Of a DNA stretch of 64,000 nt, positions 27,537 to 37,152 are shown piece after piece. The position numbers were made by a program, and so were the translations under genes. Under the pieces are notes generated by a model. That model ran no database searches. It was given only the letters and a program-made list of their open reading frames with translations, and was not told the origin of the DNA. Source of the DNA: Haloplasma contractile SSD-17B (GTDB lineage Bacteria > Bacillota_I > Bacilli_A > Haloplasmatales > Haloplasmataceae); the NCBI RefSeq assembly GCF_000215935.2, contig NZ_AFNU02000003.1:299903-363902 (forward strand). Direction: 5' to 3'. The first letter of the stretch is position 1. Each line of letters begins with the position of its first letter.

Positions 27537-28325
27537 CTAAAATAGAAAAAAGCGTTTCTTGTTCTTAACTTGCGTGTAATCACCTTTTTGAATCGGTTTA
27601 TTATTAATTACGTTCTCACCATTTTCAGATAAGAGTTGATTAGCGAGTGTCTCACTATATTTTGTTGAAATATGGTTATAGGCTTCTTTTAATTTAGGTG
27701 GCCTGTGTGATTCATCATGCGAGTCACTTGCTATAAAATGGACTAATCCTGCTTGTAACAATTGATTAGCTACTTTAGTTAGACTCTTGTTTCTTGAAAA
27801 TAAACTATTACTATTAATTTGCATTAAAGCCCCTTCTTTTACCCAATCAAACACTAGGTTTGGATTACTCTGAACATAGGTATAGCGTTCTGGATGTGCA
27901 ACAATAGGAACGTACCCTTCAACCGTAAAATTATAGATCATTTCAGCTGGGTCAACCGTTAGGTATTCTTTAATAAAAGGAAACTCAATCAAGACGTATT
28001 TTGTGTTATTAAGCGTCTGCAATCGGTTCTCCTTTATAAGATTTAACGTATCACTTTTAACATGAATTTCACTACCTGCATATAATTCGATATCAAGATC
28101 TTCAAGTTTTATAGCCTCACGTAATAAAGATAATGCCTCAATTACATGTTCACGTTCATTCTCAATCTTACGTGGGTAATAATGCGGTGTGCAGATTATT
28201 TTTTTAGTACCATTTAGTGCAGCCATTTTTAACATACGGATACTTTGATTAACATCCTTAGATCCGTCATCAATTCCTGGTAAAATATGTGTGTGTAAAT
28301 CTACAAGATTATGTATTGGTGCCAT
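27537..28325 (-). CDS. CpsB/YwqE-type manganese-dependent protein-tyrosine phosphatase
   Basis: PHP-fold phosphatase that in other Firmicutes dephosphorylates the BY-kinase controlling capsule chain length. Metal-binding motifs are all visible: DLHTHILPGIDDGS (residues 9-22), TPHYYP, AGSEIHV, a Glu in LIEFPF, VAHPERY and ASDSHDE. Length of 262 aa is normal. It is at the 3' end of the polysaccharide locus. No BY-kinase (CpsD/YwqD) or chain-length protein is encoded in the window, so its substrate is unclear. Confidence 0.92.
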   Translation of the reverse strand: MAPIHNLVDLHTHILPGIDDGSKDVNQSIRMLKMAALNGTKKIICTPHYYPRKIENEREHVIEALSLLREAIKLEDLDIELYAGSEIHVKSDTLNLIKENRLQTLNNTKYVLIEFPFIKEYLTVDPAEMIYNFTVEGYVPIVAHPERYTYVQSNPNLVFDWVKEGALMQINSNSLFSRNKSLTKVANQLLQAGLVHFIASDSHDESHRPPKLKEAYNHISTKYSETLANQLLSENGENVINNKPIQKGDYTQVKNKKRFFLF

Positions 28326-28483
28326 TTAAAAACCCCCATTTAAATAGATGTATTTAATAAATTTGTTATTATCAAACCCTGACAATAACACCGTTATTTA
28401 ATTGTGATTTGATATACTAGTATTATAAACTAGATTATTTATAATGTAAACGGTAATTATAAGACCTATTATAATTACTAATG

Positions 28484-29215
28484 CTAACTTTTCTTTTTGT
28501 GTTCGTAATAGTCTCTAGTAACTGATTCACTGTCACCATACGCCCTAACTTTTCCTTCGTCAATCCATAGGGCCTTGGTACAAAATTCTCGTATTTGAGG
28601 GAGACTATGGGAAATAAAGAGGATGGTTTTGTTTTTTTCCTTGAATCGCATCATTTCTTGAAAACTTTTTTCTGCAAACTCCTGATCGCCTACAGATAGT
28701 GCCTCATCAATAATGAGTACATCAGGGTCCATATTAATTGATATGGCGAATCCTAATCTAGATCTCATTCCACTTGAGTACGTCTTAACAGGCTGTTTGA
28801 TGAACTCACCTAACTCAGAAAACTCAATCACCTTAGGAATTAAATGTGAGATTTTCTTTCGTGAGAATCCAAGTAATGTCATCTTGTAAATGATATTTTC
28901 AAGACCTGTTAATCTAGGATTTAATCCTGAATTAATGGCAATCATAGACGCCTTTCCACGTACATTGATTTCGCCCGAGGTTACTTCACCTAATCCTGCA
29001 ATCAGTTTAGACAAGGTTGATTTTCCAGAACCATTTTTTCCAATAATACCTACAATCTCTCCCTTTTTAATGGAAATATTAACATTGTCTAGTGCTTTGA
29101 ATGTTTTATAATAGGGTTTTCGCGTTAATAATTCTAAGATACGCTCACCCTGATTATTGTACAAACGATAATATTTACTGACATGTTTAACTTCAATAGC
29201 ATTGACTTGATTCAT
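28484..29215 (-). CDS. Polysaccharide/teichoic acid ABC exporter ATPase (Wzt/TagH type)
   Basis: Nucleotide-binding subunit of an ABC-2 exporter. Walker A is GIIGKNGSGKSTLSKLIAG, the signature is YSSGMRSRLGFA, and Walker B is DVLIIDEALSVGD, the characteristic Wzt/TagH form; the switch His is in LFISHSLPQI. The protein ends at 243 aa, without the C-terminal carbohydrate-binding domain of O-antigen Wzt proteins, so it resembles capsule KpsT and the core of TagH. It is paired with the permease gene 53 bp upstream. It exports an undecaprenyl-linked glycan made by the enzymes of this locus, by inference. Confidence 0.93.
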   Translation of the reverse strand: MNQVNAIEVKHVSKYYRLYNNQGERILELLTRKPYYKTFKALDNVNISIKKGEIVGIIGKNGSGKSTLSKLIAGLGEVTSGEINVRGKASMIAINSGLNPRLTGLENIIYKMTLLGFSRKKISHLIPKVIEFSELGEFIKQPVKTYSSGMRSRLGFAISINMDPDVLIIDEALSVGDQEFAEKSFQEMMRFKEKNKTILFISHSLPQIREFCTKALWIDEGKVRAYGDSESVTRDYYEHKKKS

Positions 29216-29268
29216 AGTTCACCTCAATTCTAAACATTCTAACAATAAAACGTGTCTTTCCTTATACT

Positions 29269-30069
29269 TTAGATATTTTCATAAAACACATAGCGATATC
29301 GATATAATAAATTACATCCTAAATATAAAAGGAACAAAGTAATGCTCCAAAAGTATAAGTCGTAATAAGGAATCAAATAGGGAATTCCTTCGCCAATAAT
29401 CGAGGCTCTATAGCCATTGACTAAATAAAAGATCGGATTAAGTTGTAATAAAAACCTTACATTTTCATCGAGAGCACTGATATTCCAAACGATTGGAAGA
29501 AACCAAAAGTTTAACCGAAGAATTGGGCTAATTAAATTTGCTAAGTCATTTACAAGCGCAATTAAGCTAGCTGCTAATGAATTAAGCGCGATTAAAAATA
29601 CAAGTGTAGCAAACAGATAATAAAAAAGCATAACACTAGGAGTATGTCCATAAAGAAATGCAATAATCACTGTGATGAGAAGCATCATTAAATGACCATA
29701 AAAATTCGATACAATGGTAATAGTAGGAAAGATTGAGATTTTAACATTCATTTTTGCAACATGTTTTAATTTAGACACAATCGAGCGTGACCCTTTATTA
29801 ATAGTCGGGCTAATGAAAAACCAGGGAACAATTCCTGATATCAACCAAAGAAAGTAAGGGTACTCCGCTGTATACGCTCCTCTTAACCCCGTGCCAAATA
29901 CAACATAATACGTTAAGATTTGAATAAGTGGATTAAAAAAACTCCAAATCATCCCTAGTTCATTGTCACGAAACATAACGATATAATCAAATTTAGCTAA
30001 TCTCAATATGATATTCATAAACTTAATATGATCTTTTATAAATTGATAGACATTGTTCATAAAGCTCAC
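29269..30069 (-). CDS. Polysaccharide ABC exporter permease (Wzm/TagG type)
   Basis: ABC-2 membrane subunit of 266 aa with six predicted helices. Hallmarks are DYIVMFRDNELGMIWSFFNPL near the start, WLISGIVPWFFISPTI in the middle and NPIFYLVNGYRASIIGEG near the end. It forms the channel for lipid-linked glycan export together with the ATPase encoded next. A 406-bp gap separates it from the upstream glycosyltransferase gene. Confidence 0.93.
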   Translation of the reverse strand: MSFMNNVYQFIKDHIKFMNIILRLAKFDYIVMFRDNELGMIWSFFNPLIQILTYYVVFGTGLRGAYTAEYPYFLWLISGIVPWFFISPTINKGSRSIVSKLKHVAKMNVKISIFPTITIVSNFYGHLMMLLITVIIAFLYGHTPSVMLFYYLFATLVFLIALNSLAASLIALVNDLANLISPILRLNFWFLPIVWNISALDENVRFLLQLNPIFYLVNGYRASIIGEGIPYLIPYYDLYFWSITLFLLYLGCNLLYRYRYVFYENI

Positions 30070-30475
30070 CTACCTATTACCTGTTCTATAATCTACAATT
30101 CTATTATCTATCCAAACCACAAAACCTTGTTAAATTATTAGAATCTGTTAGTGAAACGTGTTGTTATTAAATTCATCATAACAGGGCCTCTCAACCTTTT
30201 AAAAATGTGGTATTTATACTTATAAATCATGTATGACAGTATTTTCATTAGTTTATAATTATATACGAAGTCATTTATAGAAAACACGAGAGTAATAGTG
30301 TTTTTGCAATGCTTTATAATTAAATACCATATAAAAAATCAAGTAGATGGCGACCTATAGCAATAGAATTTTCGTTTAGTATTTAATATGTTTTGAACAA
30401 TTTATACGAAAATCTCGCAATAGGATTCCCAAACACTGCGATTTGTTAAACATTACTGTTCTATTCCTCTCAGTC
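30070..30475 (-). other. Intergenic gap with a possible coding remnant
   Basis: No intact gene is present. On the minus strand an open stretch (about 30138-30310, no ATG near its beginning) has a protein-like end: a basic amphipathic run YKYHIFKRLRGPVMMN followed by a stop at 30138-30140. It could be the 3' remnant of a lost glycosyltransferase or membrane gene, or chance. A weak hairpin (TCGCA/TGCGA) lies just after the GT4 stop at about 30415-30445. Confidence 0.25.
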
Positions 30476-31834
30476 TTAATGTCTAGGATCATGAATAGAG
30501 TGCTTTTGACGTCTAATACTTTTGTGCTGTTTCTCTAGTATCCCATTATACAATTCAATAAGTGTATGTTTTTCCTGCTCCCAGTTATATATATGTTTTG
30601 CAGATTGGCAATGTTTAACACATTCAGCATGAAATTTCTCATCTTCTAAAAACCTGTTAATTGCCTTTGCTAGATTTTTTTCGCATGTACAATCGGTTGC
30701 TATACCAATTTTAGTTTCATTCACAATCTTTTCAATTTCAGGTAAATCACAGGTAACAACGGGAACATGCATCATCATGTATTCAAATAATTTATTCGAT
30801 AATGCTGAGTAATGATTGAAGTTCGTATTATGAAGAAGTTGAAATCCGATATAAGCATTCTTTGTATAGGTTGGTAATTCATACAACGGAACCTTATCAA
30901 TAAAATAAACACGATTATTAACTTGTAATTTCTCGACTAAACGTTTTAATCTATTCCTAAAGCCTTTAAAGGTCGGACCGACAAAAACAAAAACTCCATC
31001 TTCCTTAACAAAGGGTACAGCCTTAATGAGTGTTTCAAGTCCTCTCCCCACTTGTACACCACCTTGATACAGCAGAATTTTTTTCTTTGGATTAATAGCT
31101 AAATGCTCATAAAGATCAAATTTTTTCACCTTATTGTAATTAATATAAAACGAATAGTTATGAACGACAACAGGACTAATTCCATAACGCTTTTCTGTAT
31201 ATTTAGCGCGTGTATGAGTCGTCATAATCATCCTGTCAACAAAGACTAATAAAAAGCGCTCTAGCCAACCAAACCAAGGACCCTTGTATCCACTTCTACT
31301 CGTTTGAACTTCATGAGAATCATAAATCAATTTTTTATGTTTAAGAATTGAACACAATGTTGCTTGTGGTAATGTATTTAAATCGTGTGCATGGTAGACG
31401 TCATATCGACCAAAAAAACCTTTTAACGTCATTAATAAGGATACATTAAGAAAGGATGCTATTGAGATGAATTTATTAGTCATCATTAGAGTCAATCCTA
31501 GTAAAAAGAATATCGTCAGTGCGAAATGATCAAACAGCATTAATAACATTAAAATGAAAAAAAGAAATGCTGAAAAAAAGAATAACCACTTACTTAGATT
31601 ATTCTTATATTTCGTCAACATTTCTTTTACCATTATAAAAATTAACGGGTATTTACGTACTCTATGAACACGAATTCCATTATTTATAATTTCTTCTTTC
31701 GGCAATTTTAAGGAATATGGATACCTTACTGCTATAAGGTGAACCTCATGTCCCTCATAGGCTAATGCTGATGCTTCTCTCATTACCCTAGCATCACTAG
31801 TAAAGTTATTCCAAACAAACATACATATTTTCAT
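30476..31834 (-). CDS. Glycosyltransferase family 4 with internal membrane hairpin
   Basis: GT-B fold transferase, 452 aa. The N-terminal domain begins MKICMFVWNNFTSDARVMREASALA and contains YHAHDLNTLPQA and YDSHEVQTSRSGY. The C-terminal domain shows LLYQGGVQVGRGLETLIKA, the donor-site segment SNKLFEYMMMHVPVVT and LPEIEKIV. Unusually, about residues 85-135 form two very hydrophobic segments (WLFFFSAFLFFILMLLML and LTIFFLLGLTLMM) inserted in the N-terminal domain, probably a membrane anchor. An upstream in-frame ATG exists, but AGGAGG lies correctly before 31834. It probably adds a sugar to the lipid-linked repeat unit. Confidence 0.88.
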   Translation of the reverse strand: MKICMFVWNNFTSDARVMREASALAYEGHEVHLIAVRYPYSLKLPKEEIINNGIRVHRVRKYPLIFIMVKEMLTKYKNNLSKWLFFFSAFLFFILMLLMLFDHFALTIFFLLGLTLMMTNKFISIASFLNVSLLMTLKGFFGRYDVYHAHDLNTLPQATLCSILKHKKLIYDSHEVQTSRSGYKGPWFGWLERFLLVFVDRMIMTTHTRAKYTEKRYGISPVVVHNYSFYINYNKVKKFDLYEHLAINPKKKILLYQGGVQVGRGLETLIKAVPFVKEDGVFVFVGPTFKGFRNRLKRLVEKLQVNNRVYFIDKVPLYELPTYTKNAYIGFQLLHNTNFNHYSALSNKLFEYMMMHVPVVTCDLPEIEKIVNETKIGIATDCTCEKNLAKAINRFLEDEKFHAECVKHCQSAKHIYNWEQEKHTLIELYNGILEKQHKSIRRQKHSIHDPRH

Positions 31835-32042
31835 TAAGGGGACCTCCTGGCTCTTCCCCATCCAACACACATAACGATTTCCCAATACAATTTTTACATA
31901 ATTACTATTAGTATTGTAGATTATAACATTTTTATCATAAATAATGGCAATTTCCATCTTCAAATTATTGAGATCACAGTGTATGTTTAACTTTTTGGCC
32001 ATACCTTTCACCTAAAAAGCTGATTATAAGATTTACTGGTGA

Positions 32043-33164
32043 CTAACTTAGATTATCTTTATAAAAATCAAGCAATGCCTTTACAATACGATTACTTGCA
32101 AAGCCATCTCCATATGGATTTGTGGCCTGTGCCATCTGAATATACGCATTCTTATCAGTTAATAATGTTTTGATTTCTCTATAAATTCGGTCTTTATTCG
32201 TTCCTACTAACTTTAAAGTTCCCGCTTTTATTCCTTCAGGTCGTTCAGTCGTATCTCTAAGAACTAGTACTGGTTTCCCGAGTGTAGGTGCCTCCTCTTG
32301 AATGCCACCACTATCCGTTAAGATTAGATGACTTCTATTCATAAAGTTGTGAAAATCAGTAACATCTAGCGGCTCGATTAAACGAATACGCTCATGATTA
32401 AGAATGCGGTTTGCAATTTCTTTTACTTTCGGATTCAAATGTACTGGGTAAATGACTTTAACGGTCTTAAATTCATTTACAATATCAAGAAGTGCGTAAA
32501 ACATGTTTTCCATATTCACACCGATATTCTCTCTGCGATGTGCTGTCATTAATAACAACTGTTCATCATCTTTTACAAAAGATAGGTGTTTGTGTTGATA
32601 ATTCTTAACTACTGTTGTCTTTAGTGCATCAATTGCTGTATTTCCTGTGACAATGATTTGATTATTTGACTTTCCTTCATTAAGGAGATTCTGTTTACTT
32701 TTAATAGTAGGAGCAAAATGCAGATCAGCTAAATTACTAGTTAACTGCCTGTTCATCTCCTCAGGATAAGGAGAATATTTATTATAGGTTCTTAATCCTG
32801 CCTCTACATGGCCAATCGGCACCTTCTTATAGTAAGCAGCTAAAGCCCCTGATAACGTTGTCGTTGTATCTCCATGAACCAGTACAATTGATGGTTTCAC
32901 ACGATCAATTACTTCATCAATACCCGTTAAAGCACGGGTCGTAACTGTTACTAGGCTTTGATTTTTCTTCATTATATTCAAATCATAGTCCGGTACGATA
33001 TCAAATAGATCAAGCACCTGATCAAGCATCTCTCGATGTTGTGCCGTAACACATACCTTCGTATCAATCTCTTTTTCTTCTTTTAGTTTTTTAATTAAAG
33101 GGGCCATTTTAATCGCTTCAGGTCTCGTACCCATAATCACTAACACTTTAAACCGTTTATTCAT
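32043..33164 (-). CDS. wecB: UDP-N-acetylglucosamine 2-epimerase (non-hydrolysing)
   Basis: Converts UDP-GlcNAc to UDP-ManNAc. Family motifs are complete: GTRPEAIKMAPL at the N-terminus, TAQHREMLDQVL, VHGDTTTTLSGALAAYY, HVEAGLRT, LMTAHRRENIG and DSGGIQEEAPTLGKPVLVLR. Length is 373 aa from the ATG at 33164; an earlier in-frame start lacks a good site. With the wecC homolog about 6 kb upstream it would give UDP-ManNAcA, so the polymer likely contains this aminouronic acid. Confidence 0.95.
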   Translation of the reverse strand: MNKRFKVLVIMGTRPEAIKMAPLIKKLKEEKEIDTKVCVTAQHREMLDQVLDLFDIVPDYDLNIMKKNQSLVTVTTRALTGIDEVIDRVKPSIVLVHGDTTTTLSGALAAYYKKVPIGHVEAGLRTYNKYSPYPEEMNRQLTSNLADLHFAPTIKSKQNLLNEGKSNNQIIVTGNTAIDALKTTVVKNYQHKHLSFVKDDEQLLLMTAHRRENIGVNMENMFYALLDIVNEFKTVKVIYPVHLNPKVKEIANRILNHERIRLIEPLDVTDFHNFMNRSHLILTDSGGIQEEAPTLGKPVLVLRDTTERPEGIKAGTLKLVGTNKDRIYREIKTLLTDKNAYIQMAQATNPYGDGFASNRIVKALLDFYKDNLS

Positions 33165-33267
33165 ACCATCATCCCTAACATCCATTTTTTCGTTTTACAA
33201 ATGACTTATATTATAAGTGTATCGTTTCACCATTTGTAATATGACAACATTAGGGATGCGAAATGGG

Positions 33268-35106
33268 TTATAAGGGCGTTTCTAGTAATTTATTTAGGGT
33301 ATGCTTGTGTCTTAATTTTCTGCCATTAATTGATAACGTATGCCTTGTTCCGTCATTCTCAATTAGAAACGTATTACCCTTTGCTTCTATCGTGATTTTA
33401 TTTTTATTCCACTGTTTTAGTTCTACTTTTACGTCCTTTTTTACAAATGAAATGGAACGAATGGATTTGTGGTGTTTACCTTTACTTTTAAAAATAAACG
33501 TGTTGCATGGTTCAATCTGATTATGACGCTTACTATACCACCCTATATAAGGATCTTTATTCCCGTAATACGCGTTTAGTGTTGCATTTGTATTCATGTA
33601 GAGTCGAGTCATTTGAAAAATAAAGTTATCTTTTTCTACCCCAGTTATACAGTGATCCCGTACATTATAGTCAAGGGTTGGTGTTAAATTGAAAATTTGC
33701 TCAATAGATACTGTCTCTTCACTAAGTATTTCATCAATTAGTAAAACTGTAGCAGGTTTTATAAATAGCATTATTCGTTTATGAATCACTTGATCATATA
33801 AAGTATGCATACCACATGAAAACATAATAGTATCATCATATGCAAAATCACATAGTTTTGATTTCTTGACATCATTTCTTGAAAGTATCGGGTCACAATT
33901 ATTGACACGAACTGTATTATGACCATACCCAGATTGAACGAGTATTCGGTAAGGATCACTATAATTATAGTTATACTTACCTGCGTCTAAAAAAACAGGT
34001 CTATCTTTGTAATAAAGCATAAAGGCTAAATCATCGTGATGTTTATGAACACGAGTGTTAAATGAACTATAAAACCATAATTTTAACGGTACAAAGTTCC
34101 TGTGACGAAGATTCGAGGACACGACCATATTTCCATTTTCAAAAAAATAATCAGACTGTAACCTGCTTGTCCTTAACAGATTATGGTCTAACTTCTGACT
34201 AAAGAACCCAGTATTAAGAATAATTTTTTTAAAGAACGATGATTTATCTAGTTGGCTAGGATTCAAAAGACTTTTGAGATCAACTTCAGTAGAATCACTG
34301 TCGCTTATTGGGGGTATTTTATTGTCAGGTTGCAACATATAACGAATATAAAGATGTAACTTAACTAATTTTTGATTCACATAGCGTTCTAAGCGTCTAT
34401 CCTTAGTATAGTCTTTTAAAAATAACTGAAAAGCTTGAAGTCTCTTATAAACAATTACTGCATACTTTGGTGCATGCTCACTATAACTCCCATCATCCTG
34501 TATGAGATAGTCGAGTTGAAGCTTTATCCGTTTTTTAGCTACCTTTTTAAACGATTGACAATTAGGGCTTTTTAAACAATACATTAAAACAAATGAGGCC
34601 ATGTAGAGAGCTATATCCTGGTCAAGCCCATGATTATGACGCTTACTATAAACATCCTGCTCTAATAAACGATTACAATGGTCTTCCATAATCGTTATGA
34701 TACGATTAACTTGATCACCTTTCATTGTATCTACCTGCATTGTCGTGGTTAGTAACTTAGTTAATACAAATAAGCGTAGCGCAATGACATGATCATGCAG
34801 AGTAATTGAAGTTGACTGATCATGATGGTTCACCCATTTTTCAAATAGCTCGTATGCTTTATAGAAATAACGTTCCTTTTTTGTCTTTTCATATAACGAT
34901 AATAAGTAAGAAACTGGTACAAATGCATGTAGTTTAAATAAAAAGTCCCGTCCATTTTCACGATCATTCCAAATACCATGATAATAGTTCGGAGACATTA
35001 AATGGTTGGCAACAAAAATCTTATTTTTTAGCAACTGATCACCATACCAGTTTAACTTTTCTAAATTCTGTTCAGGATAGAGGTCGAATAGTTTAATTTG
35101 TCTCAT
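33268..35106 (-). CDS. Heparinase II/III-like polysaccharide lyase domain protein
   Basis: 612-aa protein with the family's two halves: an (alpha/alpha) toroid at about 80-330 (HNHGLDQDIALYMASFVL, DDGSYSEHAPKYAVIVYKRLQAF) and a beta-rich C-terminal domain starting with HKHHDDLAFMLYYKDRPVFLDAGKYNY and GYGHNTVRVNN. The His and Tyr residues used in catalysis by this class are present (NHG, SYSEH, HHDD). There is no signal peptide, so it is predicted cytoplasmic, which is unusual for a lyase acting on surface polymer. It overlaps the upstream GT4 gene by 14 bp, tying it to polysaccharide synthesis. In other EPS loci such proteins may trim or modify uronic acid-containing glycan. Confidence 0.85.
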   Translation of the reverse strand: MRQIKLFDLYPEQNLEKLNWYGDQLLKNKIFVANHLMSPNYYHGIWNDRENGRDFLFKLHAFVPVSYLLSLYEKTKKERYFYKAYELFEKWVNHHDQSTSITLHDHVIALRLFVLTKLLTTTMQVDTMKGDQVNRIITIMEDHCNRLLEQDVYSKRHNHGLDQDIALYMASFVLMYCLKSPNCQSFKKVAKKRIKLQLDYLIQDDGSYSEHAPKYAVIVYKRLQAFQLFLKDYTKDRRLERYVNQKLVKLHLYIRYMLQPDNKIPPISDSDSTEVDLKSLLNPSQLDKSSFFKKIILNTGFFSQKLDHNLLRTSRLQSDYFFENGNMVVSSNLRHRNFVPLKLWFYSSFNTRVHKHHDDLAFMLYYKDRPVFLDAGKYNYNYSDPYRILVQSGYGHNTVRVNNCDPILSRNDVKKSKLCDFAYDDTIMFSCGMHTLYDQVIHKRIMLFIKPATVLLIDEILSEETVSIEQIFNLTPTLDYNVRDHCITGVEKDNFIFQMTRLYMNTNATLNAYYGNKDPYIGWYSKRHNQIEPCNTFIFKSKGKHHKSIRSISFVKKDVKVELKQWNKNKITIEAKGNTFLIENDGTRHTLSINGRKLRHKHTLNKLLETPL

Positions 35107-36925
35107 GATTCACATAAACACTCGAATATTTCCTGCATATATACGACCAATCCCGATACTTAGTGACCATAGCACGCCCATTTTCTTTTAACGATTCACG
35201 CAATTCTTTATTATTATAGACACTCATAAACTTCTTATATAAGTCTTTTGCTGAATGATCAAATACTAAACCATTCTCACCATCACATACGATTTCCCTC
35301 ATTGCAGGGAGGTCTGAAACAATACACGGAACACCACAAGCTATTGCTTCTAGCGGTTTAAGTGGTGTTACCATACGTGTGACCTCAAAATCAAATCGTG
35401 GATAGATACTGACATCAAATGTTGAATAGAATGAAATCACCTCATCATGTGGCACCTGACCAATAAATTTAACTTGATCATACACATTCAGTTCTTTCGC
35501 TTTCGTTTTAAGTTCATCCATATATTTGCCTCTTCCAATAAGTACAAAGCAAACGTTATCAATCTTATCTTCCTTTAAGCGGCTTAACAATTCAAGGATT
35601 CGTTCTAATCCTTCATACTTTACGATGCTACCAATATAACCAATAATATACTGATCGTTTAGTTTATACTTATTAAGAATGGTTTGACTCTTATTCATTG
35701 GTTTAAATTTGACGGGATCGACCCCATTTGGTATAACCGTAATCTTTTCTTCTTTAACACCTCGATTAATTAACTCCTTCTTTAATTGATGACTAATTAC
35801 AACGACCTTATTTGCTTGAATTGCTAAAAACGTTTCATAATATTTATGTAGGTTATACTCATCGGACTCATAAAAACCTGGTTCCTTTGATGCGGTAGTA
35901 AGTTCCCAAAAGCCCCTAATTTCATAGACAAAAGGTAAATCCTTAGCCATAGCTGCAAGATACCCAGCTAAACCAATCACAAAGTTTGAAGAACTATGGA
36001 CGACACACGGCTCTACTTTTTCAATTGCATGTTCTATTTGTTTACTAAACTCGATAATATACTCACTTAATTTTGCCTTACGCAAAAATAAATTCGGTAA
36101 ACAACGGTAATACATGGTGTCATTATATGAATCTACAAATAACCCTTCTTTACCCTTAACACTATTACGCTTGAAGTCATTAGGAAATCCAGGGCGAGTG
36201 ATGACTACAGGCTCTATATCTAAGGCTCGTTGACTGTCGATTATGTAACTAGAACGTATACTATACCCATTTTTTCGATAAGGTAACGAAACATTAAGTA
36301 CATGAAGAACACGTGCAGGTAGTTCTTCTTTAAAGTCAACTTGCTTATTTTTATAATAATTTAATTTTGTATTTAAATCAGTCGTCTGTTTCAAAAGGGC
36401 AAGTTTATTTAAGGCTATATCAAGTTCCCTTAAATACCGCTCATGATTTGCATGATACGTTAAACTATCATTTAAGAAAAAGATCAGGTCATGAATTGAG
36501 CCTGTTTCTCTATATCGCCTAAACAAGTGTTTTCCTATTAAGATTTTCTGATGGTGATTAAATTTCCCTTCAAAATAAAGCATTTCTAAGATAGTAAGGT
36601 CTTCGATTTGATCAAGAATGTCATCTTTTAATGGTAATAAATTATATTTTTCTAAAATGGCTGTTATCTTCTCTGATTGAAAATAGTAGTTCTTTTTATC
36701 ACGCATTCTAATTGCTTCTATAAAAATTAAAAACAACCGATAAGGAAGTAAAATTGTATGACGACTCGGCTTAAGAGCAAGTAATAAAGCATTACCTAAC
36801 CGATATTGTTTGCTTCGTTTTAATTCTAAAATCTCTTCATTTTTTCGTTTGATGACTTCCTGGTATCTTTGTTTTAATAGCTCTTGTTCCTTACTTAATG
36901 ATTCGTTTGTATTGTTATAATCCAT
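35093..36925 (-). CDS. Glycosyltransferase family 4 with N-terminal coiled coil
   Basis: About 610 aa. Residues 5-50 form a charged coiled coil (LSKEQELLKQRYQEVIKRKN). A helical region follows to about 200, then a GT-B transferase: LHVLNVSLPYRKNGYSIRSS, VVHSSSNFVIGLAGYLAA, YEIRGFWELT, VVVISHQLKKELI, IPNGVDPVKFKP, YIGSIVKYEGLERILEL and the donor-binding segment PLKPLEAIACGVPCIVSDLPAMREIV. The start is uncertain; MDYNN at 36925 has GAAGGGTG upstream, while an earlier ATG has none. It overlaps the lyase gene by 14 bp, so the two are translationally coupled. Confidence 0.88.
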   Translation of the reverse strand: MDYNNTNESLSKEQELLKQRYQEVIKRKNEEILELKRSKQYRLGNALLLALKPSRHTILLPYRLFLIFIEAIRMRDKKNYYFQSEKITAILEKYNLLPLKDDILDQIEDLTILEMLYFEGKFNHHQKILIGKHLFRRYRETGSIHDLIFFLNDSLTYHANHERYLRELDIALNKLALLKQTTDLNTKLNYYKNKQVDFKEELPARVLHVLNVSLPYRKNGYSIRSSYIIDSQRALDIEPVVITRPGFPNDFKRNSVKGKEGLFVDSYNDTMYYRCLPNLFLRKAKLSEYIIEFSKQIEHAIEKVEPCVVHSSSNFVIGLAGYLAAMAKDLPFVYEIRGFWELTTASKEPGFYESDEYNLHKYYETFLAIQANKVVVISHQLKKELINRGVKEEKITVIPNGVDPVKFKPMNKSQTILNKYKLNDQYIIGYIGSIVKYEGLERILELLSRLKEDKIDNVCFVLIGRGKYMDELKTKAKELNVYDQVKFIGQVPHDEVISFYSTFDVSIYPRFDFEVTRMVTPLKPLEAIACGVPCIVSDLPAMREIVCDGENGLVFDHSAKDLYKKFMSVYNNKELRESLKENGRAMVTKYRDWSYICRKYSSVYVNHETN

Positions 36926-37053
36926 CACTGCACACCCTTCTTCATACATTTTGATAGCTTAAATTTGTCATAATTTTTGTATACCATACTTTTTATTATT
37001 ACTAATTCATGAATAAAACATACAATTAAAAAAGTGTGTAGTGAAAAAAATAT

Positions 37054-37090
37054 ACAAAAAAGGCAGTTCTTTGAATTTGGAATGCCTTTA
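37054..37090 (-). terminator. Terminator of the kdgA-kdgK unit
   Basis: AAAGGCA (37060-37066) pairs with TGCCTTT (37083-37089) with further inner pairing, followed on minus by TTTTTGTATA. It insulates the sugar-acid genes from the downstream glycosyltransferase operon. Confidence 0.6.
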
Positions 37091-37152
37091 TTAGTTGCCT
37101 ATAAGTTCATCTGTTTTTGATTTCACATTGATTCTCTTTATTTAATAAACTA

